Assembly (NCBI GenBank): GCA_031279525.1
Contig: JAITIH010000092.1
Span: 1 to 8,522 of the forward strand
Origin: Deltaproteobacteria bacterium
GTDB taxonomy: Bacteria > Desulfobacterota > Desulfarculia > Adiutricales > Adiutricaceae
Length of the DNA stretch: 8,522 nt
Direction: 5' to 3'
The notes below the pieces were generated by a model. That model had not been told where the DNA came from. It did not search any database and saw only the letters and a program-made list of their open reading frames with translations. Numbering within the stretch: the first letter of the stretch is position 1; each line of letters begins with the position of its first letter. Position numbers and translations under genes: made by a program. Shown here one piece after another: positions 1-6,500 of this stretch.

Positions 1-2200
1 CCCAGCAGCCGCCGGCGTTGGCCATGAAGATGGCCTGGAACAAGCCGAAAAAGGCGATGGATAGAAGGTAAGAGATGAAAAAGGAGACCGAGGCGTTGTC
101 GCCCTCGCTAGGGCTGGACAAAAAGGCCAGGGCCAAGGCGAAGGAAAAGACGGCGATGAAGATGTTGAACATGCCTTTCTGGGCGTACACCGTGCAGATC
201 TTCACAACTTCCTTGGAGTTTTCTATGGCCGCGCTTTTCGAGGCGTTGGGGTCCAGGTCGATGTGCTCTTTTATGTAAGCCACCGCCCGGTAAGCCCCGG
301 TGGAGACGGCCTGGGTGGAGGCCCCGGTGAACCAGTAGATGACCGAACCGCCGCACAGAAAACCCAAAATCGTGTAAGGGTTTAGGATGTTTAAGATGGT
401 CTCCGGGGCCACGCCCAAGACTTTCTGGATGACCAAGATGGTCGAGAAGATCATGATGGTCGAGCCCACCACGGCCGTCCCGATGAGGACTGGCTTGGCC
501 GTGGCCTTAAAGGTGTTGCCGGCCCCGTCGTTGGACTCCAGGTAATAGTGGGCTTTCTCGAAATCCGGGGCCTGGCCGAACTCCTTTTCCAGGTGGGCGG
601 CGATGTCTGGGACTTCCTCGATGAGGCTAAGCTCGTAGATGGACTGGGCGTTGTCGGTGACCGGCCCGTAGCTGTCCACCGCGATGGTGACTGGCCCCAT
701 GCTCAAAAAGCCGAAGGCCACGAGACCAAAGGCGAAGACCGAAGGGTACTCCATGATGCCGGCCAGATCGTGCTGGCTAAAAAGGTAAGCCGCGAACATG
801 AGGGCGCAGAAGACCGCCCCCATCCAAAAGGCGCTGAAATTGCCGGCGATGAAACCCGCCAAGATGTTAAGGGAGGCCCCACCCTCTTTAGAGGCTTCCA
901 CCGTCTCGCGGACGTGACCGGATTTGCCGCTGGTGAAAATTTTGGTGAACTCCGGGATGAGGGCCGCGCCCAAGGTGCCGCAGCTGATGATGGCGGCCAA
1001 GATCAGCCACAACCGGGGGGCCACCGCGGCCACCTCGGCTCCGGAGGTCGATCCTGGGCCGATTAAAAAGTAGCTGGCCACGAAGGTCATGGCGATGGAC
1101 AGGATGGAGCCTAGCCAAACCAAGCTGGTCAAGGGCGACTCGAAGTCGAAGTCCAAGGTCTTCCCGAACCTAGCCGAGCTTAAGCCCTTGTTGACGTAAT
1201 AGGCCAAAAGGGAGGTGACCAGCATGAGGATCCTCATGACGAAGACCCAGGTCAACAAGCTAGTCTGCAGCAATAGCTGATTGGCGTGGCCCTGGCCCAC
1301 GGCCAGGCAGATAAAGGTGACAAGAGCCACCCCGGTCACTCCATAGGTCTCAAAGCCGTCGGCCGTCGGGCCCACGCTGTCGCCGGCGTTGTCGCCGGTG
1401 CAGTCGGCGATGACGCCAGGGTTGCGGGGGTCGTCTTCCTTAATTTTAAAGACGATCTTCATCAAATCCGAGCCGATGTCGGCTATTTTAGTGAAGATCC
1501 CGCCGGCGATCCTTAAGGCGCTAGCCCCGAGGGACTCGCCGATGGCGAAGCCAATGAAGCAGGCCCCGGCCAAATCCCTAGGCACGAAGACCAAGATGAC
1601 CAGCATCATCACCAGCTCCACCGAGATCAGCAAAACTCCGATGCTCATGCCGGCGTCCAAGGGGATGTTCAGAAGCTTTAAGGGGTTCTTGCCGAGCGAG
1701 GCGTAGGCCATGCGGCTGTTGGCCAAGGTGTTGACTCGCATGCCGTAGAAGGCCACCGAGTAGGAGCCTAAGATGCCGACGACGGTCCACAGGAGGATGA
1801 GGCCCACCCCGCCGACGGGCATGCCTTCTAAGTACCCGAAATAGAAAGCGATGCAAGCCCCGACGAAGATAAGAAGGATGACGAGGAGCCTGGCCTGCTG
1901 AAACATATAGGTCTTACAGGTCTCGTAGATCATGGCCGCCACGTCTAGCATGGTGGGGTGGGCTTTGAGCTTTTTGATGCCCAGGTATTGGTATAGGCCG
2001 AACAAAAGGCCTAAGAAACAGACGAAGAGCCCGCCAATCAGGTAACGATTCTGTTCGTTGGTCAACTCCGGGACCCGTAATTCGGCCTCGCTGGCCCAGG
2101 CGCCGGAAGCGGCCAGGGCCGTCAGGGCCACGGCCAGGATCAGGGCCAGGCGAAGAAGATGGCGCCCGGCGACGGACTTGAGCCTTAAAAGCGTATGCAT
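1..2200 (-). CDS. hppA: Membrane-bound ion-translocating pyrophosphatase (H+- or Na+-PPase), C-terminus off the left edge
   Basis: Integral membrane pump that couples hydrolysis of pyrophosphate to phosphate with export of H+ or Na+. The frame is open from ATG at 2200 to the left edge (733 residues seen). It ends inside the conserved NAGG-x-W motif, so perhaps 60-80 residues are missing. Visible signatures are DIGSD (241-245), EDDPRNP (255-261), GDNAGD (269-274), TADGFETYG (279-287), DSYGP..DN (509-517) and GNTFKATAK (561-569). These are the substrate- and Mg-binding loops of the family. Lys565 sits where K+-independent enzymes carry lysine, so K+ independence is predicted. Residues 1-36 look like a cleavable signal peptide (hydrophobic core 18-31, AWA before the cut), followed by TM1 at about 53-76. 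Several motifs differ from canonical enzymes: GDSVGPTADGF replaces the usual GDCAGMAADLF, and the DVGADLVGKVE-like loop is one residue shorter and lacks an obvious VE. Ion specificity cannot be read with confidence. The family call is secure. Confidence 0.
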   Translation of the reverse strand, partial: MHTLLRLKSVAGRHLLRLALILAVALTALAASGAWASEAELRVPELTNEQNRYLIGGLFVCFLGLLFGLYQYLGIKKLKAHPTMLDVAAMIYETCKTYMFQQARLLVILLIFVGACIAFYFGYLEGMPVGGVGLILLWTVVGILGSYSVAFYGMRVNTLANSRMAYASLGKNPLKLLNIPLDAGMSIGVLLISVELVMMLVILVFVPRDLAGACFIGFAIGESLGASALRIAGGIFTKIADIGSDLMKIVFKIKEDDPRNPGVIADCTGDNAGDSVGPTADGFETYGVTGVALVTFICLAVGQGHANQLLLQTSLLTWVFVMRILMLVTSLLAYYVNKGLSSARFGKTLDFDFESPLTSLVWLGSILSIAMTFVASYFLIGPGSTSGAEVAAVAPRLWLILAAIISCGTLGAALIPEFTKIFTSGKSGHVRETVEASKEGGASLNILAGFIAGNFSAFWMGAVFCALMFAAYLFSQHDLAGIMEYPSVFAFGLVAFGFLSMGPVTIAVDSYGPVTDNAQSIYELSLIEEVPDIAAHLEKEFGQAPDFEKAHYYLESNDGAGNTFKATAKPVLIGTAVVGSTIMIFSTILVIQKVLGVAPETILNILNPYTILGFLCGGSVIYWFTGASTQAVSTGAYRAVAYIKEHIDLDPNASKSAAIENSKEVVKICTVYAQKGMFNIFIAVFSFALALAFLSSPSEGDNASVSFFISYLLSIAFFGLFQAIFMANAGGCW
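2180..2193 (-). repeat. 14-bp direct repeat, copy inside the hppA start
   Basis: The minus strand reads CGCTTTTAAGGCTC, covering part of codon 3 through codon 7 of hppA. An exact second copy lies 78 bases upstream, in the untranslated leader (2258-2271). Fourteen identical bases this close together are unlikely by chance, though the composition is skewed. Function is unknown; a leader duplication or a paired binding site are both possible. Confidence 0.
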
Positions 2201-2210
2201 GGTGGCGGAG

Positions 2211-2216
2211 CCTCCT
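2211..2216 (-). promoter_or_regulatory. Ribosome binding site of hppA
   Basis: The minus strand reads AGGAGG ten bases before ATG 2200. The match to the Shine-Dalgarno consensus is perfect, with spacing at the long end of normal. Together with the signal peptide that begins right after it, this supports the chosen start. Confidence 0.
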
Positions 2217-2257
2217 AGAAAATAGATAAAGAGTAAACGAGAAAAGCCCTAAAAAAG

Positions 2258-2271
2258 GAGCCTTAAAAGCG
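2258..2271 (-). repeat. 14-bp direct repeat, copy in the hppA leader
   Basis: Exact upstream copy of the sequence found at codons 3-7 of hppA (2180-2193). It lies within the predicted transcript, about 58 bases before the ATG, and is followed on the minus strand by a run of T. No start codon and Shine-Dalgarno pair belonging to this copy is evident. Confidence 0.
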
Positions 2272-2347
2272 CGTCGCGAAGGGAAGGCCCCTCGCTTTGA
2301 CTGACGAAAAAGAATCGCGTTCCAAAATCTCATTGGAAAAAAGTGGC

Positions 2348-2376
2348 ATTATATGGCAGAAGGCCCCAATTGACAA
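2348..2376 (-). promoter_or_regulatory. Sigma70-like promoter of hppA
   Basis: The minus strand carries TTGTCA (2376-2371), a 17-base spacer, and a perfect TATAAT (2353-2348). Five of six bases match the -35 consensus, and the spacing is optimal. Transcription would start near 2341, giving a leader of about 140 bases before the hppA ATG. A 6-bp inverted repeat (TTCCAA/TTGGAA, 2320-2338, 7-base loop) lies at the very start of that leader and could be an operator or a 5' stem-loop. The promoter is inferred from sequence alone. Confidence 0.
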
Positions 2377-2694
2377 GCTAAGGGGCGACGAAAAGCCAGG
2401 GGTCTTTCGGGCCAAAGGAGACGACTTTTATTTATGGGGGAAAATTGGCCAAATATCAAGGGAAAAAATGACAAATTCGGGGCGGGGCGGTTGGAAATCC
2501 TCTTCTCTGACTTGGCGGGCGGCGATTATTGGAGAATATTAACAGCTATATATAATTAAATAGGTCAAAATTAGTTTTAAAAAATCTTATTTTAACCGTT
2601 AAAAAAACGCCCGTTTTTGACCAAAAAGGAAAGTTCCCGTTGGCGAAAGATTTTTCCCTACCCCGCTCCTTAAGGACCCGGCTGACTCGGCTGC

Positions 2695-2739
2695 GGGGGG
2701 GCTTTGGGGGATTTTTTGGGTTTTTTGGGTTTTTTGGGG
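2695..2739 (+). repeat. G-run/T6 repeat tract with G-quadruplex potential
   Basis: The plus strand has G-runs of 7, 5, 3, 3 and 4 bases at 2695-2701, 2706-2710, 2718-2720, 2727-2729 and 2736-2739, separated by loops of 4, 7, 6 and 6 bases. Three loops consist of six T residues, one of them preceded by A. This satisfies the usual G3+N1-7 quadruplex pattern. A sixth run (2749-2751) follows after a 9-base gap. The TTTTTTGGG unit repeats in tandem, so polymerase slippage could change its length. On the minus strand it lies more than 300 bases upstream of the hppA promoter. Confidence 0.
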
Positions 2740-2930
2740 AGCTTTTTTGGGAGGTTTTTCGGCCGTAGGCCGCGCGAATCGAATGGCCAAGAGGGGGCCG
2801 TCGGCTTAGGGCGGGCTTTGGGGCCGCCGACCTTGGGGCGGTCAAGGCCAGGCCCTTTTCTAGCTGGCCAAAAGGGTTATGGCTGGGCTATGGGCCTATG
2901 GAAGGGCTTATTGGGGGCGTTTTTTTGGCG

Positions 2931-2960
2931 TTTCCAGAATAACTCCAAATCTATTATAAT
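2931..2960 (+). promoter_or_regulatory. Possible plus-strand promoter inside the intergenic region
   Basis: TTTCCA (2931-2936, four of six consensus bases), an 18-base spacer, then a perfect TATAAT (2955-2960). Transcription from about 2967 would run through the hairpin-rich stretch to the two terminator-like structures at 3391-3459, giving an RNA of roughly 450-490 bases. Other TATAAT boxes on this strand, at 2551-2556 and 3080-3085, have poorer -35 partners. Weak evidence. Confidence 0.
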
Positions 2961-3093
2961 GAGCGTTTAAGCGGCCCTTTTCTTCGTTCGATCGGTTACG
3001 GCTTTAGGGCTGGCTAAACGGCGAGCTAAGGGCTGTGGCGAATTCTTCCTCTTCGCGTCAGATTTAATTAAAAATAACTTATAATTTATAACT

Positions 3094-3132
3094 AATATTA
3101 TTAAAAATTAGCAAGGAATTTTTAATAATATT
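3094..3132. repeat. Perfect 16-bp A/T-only inverted repeat, 7-base spacer
   Basis: The arm at 3094-3109 (AATATTATTAAAAATT) and its exact reverse complement at 3117-3132 flank AGCAAGG. All 16 pairs match and none contains G or C. It is too AT-rich for a typical terminator and has no U-tract beyond the stem. A dimeric regulator's operator, a cruciform or an easily melted site are the options. It sits about 385 bases before the mltD start. Confidence 0.
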
Positions 3133-3144
3133 TTCATTAAACCC

Positions 3145-3161
3145 GCTAGTCAGTGCTAGTC
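3145..3161 (+). repeat. Direct repeat GCTAGTC x2 with 10-bp period
   Basis: GCTAGTC occurs at 3145-3151 and 3155-3161, one helical turn apart, 13 bases after the A/T inverted repeat. Such spacing puts both copies on the same DNA face, as in some activator or repressor sites. It is short, so chance is quite possible. Confidence 0.
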
Positions 3162-3390
3162 GGATAAAATTCAAATCCTATTATTTGTTTTTTTAAGTCG
3201 GTTCCCGCCGTTTTTATAGCGAAACCTTTTTTTTGACGAATAGTGGGCCGCGCGAGCGGCCTAGCGTTCGGCCTAGCCGTCGGACTTAGGCGGCTAGCCA
3301 AAGGCCCTATGGCCATCCTTAGGGCCAGCCGGCCCAAGGGCTAAGAGTTTTCGTCGCTAAAACTTTTCGGCCAAAGGCGGTCGCTCGACC

Positions 3391-3418
3391 CAGAAAGCCC
3401 GCTAGCCTGGGCTTTTTG
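3391..3418 (+). terminator. Intrinsic-terminator-like hairpin upstream of mltD
   Basis: CAGAAAGCCC (3391-3400) pairs with GGGCTTTTTG (3409-3418) around an 8-base loop: ten pairs with one G-U, and a T5 run at 3413-3417. It would stop plus-strand transcription before the mltD promoter. The U-tract is partly inside the stem, so strength is uncertain. Confidence 0.
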
Positions 3419-3436
3419 AGCCAATTGGCCTTAGGG

Positions 3437-3459
3437 AAAGAGCCGTATCTGGCTTTTTT
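3437..3459 (+). terminator. Second intrinsic-terminator-like hairpin
   Basis: AAAGAGCC (3437-3444) pairs with GGCTTTTT (3451-3458) around GTATCT: eight pairs with one G-U, T6 at 3454-3459, and further T-rich DNA downstream. It comes directly after the first hairpin and ends 13 bases before the mltD -10 box, so it would insulate mltD from upstream transcription. Confidence 0.
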
Positions 3460-3478
3460 GTTTGTTTTGTTTTATAAT
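3449..3478 (+). promoter_or_regulatory. Probable mltD promoter
   Basis: A perfect TATAAT lies at 3473-3478, 38 bases before the start codon. The best -35 (CTGGCT, 3449-3454, 18-base spacer) matches only three of six bases and overlaps the second terminator hairpin. The T-rich spacer is unusual. An activator may be needed, or the -35 may be dispensable. Confidence 0.
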
Positions 3479-3500
3479 TTGGCTATTAAACTAGATTTTT

Positions 3501-3507
3501 AGAAGGA
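3501..3507 (+). promoter_or_regulatory. Ribosome binding site that fixes the TTG start of mltD
   Basis: AGAAGGA lies nine bases before TTG 3517. An in-frame TAA at 3514-3516 abuts the TTG, so no earlier start is possible. The next in-frame ATG (residue 31) would remove the lipoprotein signal, so TTG is the best start. Confidence 0.
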
Positions 3508-3516
3508 TTTTTATAA

Positions 3517-6500
3517 TTGCGAAGGCTATATTTTTTGGGTTTATGTCTAGGCGGCCTGGCGGTCTTGGCCCTTAACGGTTGCGCCGGCTCGGTCCCCGAT
3601 TCCGCCATGGGTCGGCAGGCTAGCTTGGTGGCCAAGGAAGGGCGGGCCGGGGCGCAGAAACACTACCGTTTAGGCCCCCGCTACGAAAAGCAACTGACCA
3701 CCATGGTCAGCGAAGAATATCAGGCTATTTCCGGGCGTAAGGTGGACATCCCCTTGGAGCTGAACCAGGAAGTCCTCATCAACCTCAATTATTTCCTCAA
3801 CGACGCCCGGGGGTTCATGATCCGCTCTTTGAATCGAGGCCAGAAGTACATCCCCATCATGAAGGCCATCTTAAAGCAGAAGGGTTTGCCGGAGGATCTG
3901 GTTTACTTGGCCTTAATCGAGAGCGGCTACCGGACCGAGGCCGTCTCCCACGCCAGCGCGGTGGGGCCTTGGCAGTTCATCGCCTCCACCGGCCGGCGTT
4001 ATGGCCTGACCATCGACGAGTGGGTCGACGAGCGCATGGACCCCATCATGAGCACCTACGCGGCCGCCGACTATCTCATCGCCCTGTACGAAATGTTCAA
4101 TTCCTGGCCCCTGGCCATCGCGGCCTACAACTCCGGGGAAGGGAAGATCATAAAGGGTATGCAGAAGCCGGAGGTGGACAACTACTGGGACATGGCTAAA
4201 GCCGACGGCTTTTTGGCCAACGAGACCAAAAGGTACGTGCCCAGTTTTCTGGCCGCGGCCATCATCGCCAAAGACCCCTTGGCCTATGGGCTGGAGGTGG
4301 TCGAGGCCGAGGTGGACTCCTGGGACGAGGTGGTGGTGCCGGAGCCCATCGAGCTAACCATGGCCGCCCAGCTGTCCGGGACTAACCTAGAGCGGATCAA
4401 GGAGCTAAACCCCCACTTAAAGCGCATGGCCACGCCCCCTTCCGAGCGGGACTTCGTCCTAAGGGTGCCCCGCGGCGGCGCCGAGTCCTTTTACCAACTC
4501 TACGCCCAGCTGCCCGAGGCCCAGCGCTCTAACCGAATGGTCATTCACCAGGCCAAAAGAGGCGAGACCGTCGAGACGGTGGCTAGAGAGCACGATCTGA
4601 CCCCCGAGGTGGTTAGGCAGTACAACAACCTGACCTCTTCTAGGCTAACGGCGGGCCAGCGGCTAGTCCTGCCGGCCACCATGGCCCAGGCCCCCGGGGT
4701 CCAGGAGCCCATCCAGGTGGCCGCCCAAACCGTCCGCGGCGGGCCCTCCTCAAGTTTCCAGGCCCGCCTAGGCGAGGCCCAATCCATGACCGCCCGGGCC
4801 GTGTTCGGCGCCGAGGAACTGCGGCCGCCGTCGTCGGTCAACCGCCAGGCCTCGGCCCGGCCGGCCAAGGCCCCGTCTCGGGCCGTCTTATGGACTAGCG
4901 GCAAGGAGCGGCCCCCGGTCATCGCCAGCATCCGGCATCGGGTGAGGGCCGGCGAAACTCTAGGCGAGCTGGCCAAACGCTACGGGACCACCTCGGAAAA
5001 GCTCCGGGAAAGCAACCGTCTAAGCTCCAACTCCATCCGGGAGGGCCAGGTGCTGGTGGTCGGCTCCAACCTGACCGTGGCCGCGGCCGAGCGGCCCCGT
5101 CGCCCGGCCAACACCTGGGTGGAGGAGACCGAAGAGACCCCCGTTTATCACTTGGTTAAGGCTGGCGAGTCCTTAGGCTCCATCGCGGCCCAGCGCGGGA
5201 CCACCGCCGAGCGGCTGCGCTCGCTAAACTCCTTAGAAAGTTCCCGCATCATGGCCGGCCAGAGGCTTTTGGTGGGCTCGGCCCCGGCCGAGGCGGCCCC
5301 CGCGGCCGGCGGCGGCTCAGGGGTTTACGTGGTTCGCCCCGGGGACACGGTCGGCCAGATCGCCCAGCGCCACAACCTGACCGTGGCTAAGCTGAGGGAG
5401 CTAAATCGCCTGGAAGGCGACCGGATTAACCCCGGCCAAGAGCTAAAGGTGGCCGAGGCCGCCCGGCCCGCGGCCCTAAGCGCTCGCGTTTACGAGGTTC
5501 GGCCAGGGGACACCGTCAGCCAGATCGCCGAGCGGCACAACATGACCTCGGCCGAGCTAAGGTCTTTGAATAAGCTTAACGGCGATAGGATCGTCCAGGG
5601 CCAGAAGCTTAGGGTTTTAGCCGCCGTCGCCCCGGGCGACCCGCCCGCGGTGACCCCCGCCGTCGCCCGCTCGACGGCGGGCGGCGAAGTTTACGAGGTC
5701 AAGCCCGGGGACTCCCTTAGCGTCGTCGCCGAACGCCACAACCTGACCTCGGCCGAGCTAAGGGCCCTAAACGGCTTAACCAGCGACCGGATTCGGGCTG
5801 GCCAGAAGCTAAAAGTCTCGGCCCCGACCGCCCCCCCGGCGGCCGTCGGCCAAGCCGCCCGGTCGGCCAAGCCGGCCGGCCAGAGCCCTGACCCCTTGTT
5901 TTATGAGGTGGCGGCCGGGGACACGGTCAGCCAGATCGCCGAACGGCACAACCTGACCGTAGCCGAGCTAAGGGCCTTAAACGACCTGGCCGACGACCGG
6001 ATTAGGTCGGGCCAGAGGCTAAAGGTCGCGGCCGAGGCCCAGCCCAAGGTCAGCTCGCCCACGGGGACCCGGGGCCAGGCTAGCCAGGCCCCGGCCGCCT
6101 ACTACGAGGCGGTTCCCGGGGACACGGTTAGCGTCATAGCCGAGCGGCACAACCTGACCTCAGCCGAGCTAAGGGCCCTAAACGACCTGGCCGACGACCG
6201 GATTAGGGTGGGCCAGAGGCTGTTGGTCTCCGCGGCCGGCTCGCCGCCCGCCGCGGCCGCCCGATCCGCCAGCCAAGCCTCGGCCCAAGCCTCGACCAAA
6301 CCTCAGGCCCAACCCGCGGCTAGGTCGGCGGCCCCGGCCGCCGCTTCCGGCCTTTACGAGGTGGTCCCCGGGGACACGGTCAGCCAGGTCGCCGAGCGGC
6401 ACGACATGGCCTCGGCCGAGCTAAGGGCCCTAAACGATTTGACCGACGACCGGATTCGGCCGGGCCAGAAGCTCAAAGTTAAGGGCCCCGCCGCGGCTAG

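Larger units (their letters stand above)
3244..3459 (+). ncRNA. Candidate structured RNA: chain of five hairpins
   Basis: Successive stem-loops can be drawn by eye on the plus strand. They are GGCCGC-GCGA-GCGGCC (3246-3261, a GNRA tetraloop, extendable to 8 pairs from 3244), CTAGCCG/CGGCTAG (3273-3297) and GGCCCTA/TAGGGCC (3303-3326). A 9-pair stem follows (3343-3351 with 3359-3367, one G-U), then the terminator-like stems at 3391-3418 and 3437-3459. Such a run of stems with U-tracts only at the 3' end suggests the tail of a transcript read on the plus strand, yet no plus-strand gene lies upstream in the gap. It does not match any RNA family I recognise. Palindrome-rich composition is the rival explanation. 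Confidence 0.
2201..3516. other. 1.3-kb divergent intergenic region hppA-mltD, no convincing gene
   Basis: Both flanking genes point outward, so this gap must hold both promoters. The DNA is markedly richer in A/T runs than the genes, mixed with GC-rich blocks. Short open frames exist, for example 2297-2542 and 2704-2970 on plus and 2546-2845 and 3146-3337 on minus. They start with weak codons, lack good ribosome binding sites, translate low-complexity DNA or show no recognisable domain. I take the region as regulatory or RNA-encoding. Its visible structures are listed separately. The stretch 2765-2930 shows nothing I can name. Confidence 0.

Noticed and set aside
548..1066. 172-codon plus-strand open frame inside hppA
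   Set aside because: It is antisense to the conserved pyrophosphatase core, translates to a charged sequence with no recognisable domain, and GC-rich codons make long antisense frames common.
1914..2333. 139-codon minus-strand frame overlapping the hppA start
   Set aside because: It overlaps the signal peptide and TM1 of hppA in another frame and is Arg/Pro-rich. Only the hppA frame carries family motifs.
2297..2542. 81-codon plus-strand frame starting at TTG
   Set aside because: No ribosome binding site or known domain, and it overlaps the hppA promoter. It cannot be excluded entirely, but there is no positive evidence.
2704..2970. 88-codon plus-strand frame with FLGFLGFLG repeats
   Set aside because: The repeats are just translation of the T6G3 tract, it starts at TTG, and no ribosome binding site is seen.
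3061..3140. AT-rich stretch as a possible replication origin
   Set aside because: No DnaA-box cluster (TTATCCACA-like) is visible nearby and no dnaA, dnaN or rep gene is present.
4545..4976. 143-codon minus-strand frame inside mltD
   Set aside because: Antisense to the LysM region and without conserved features.
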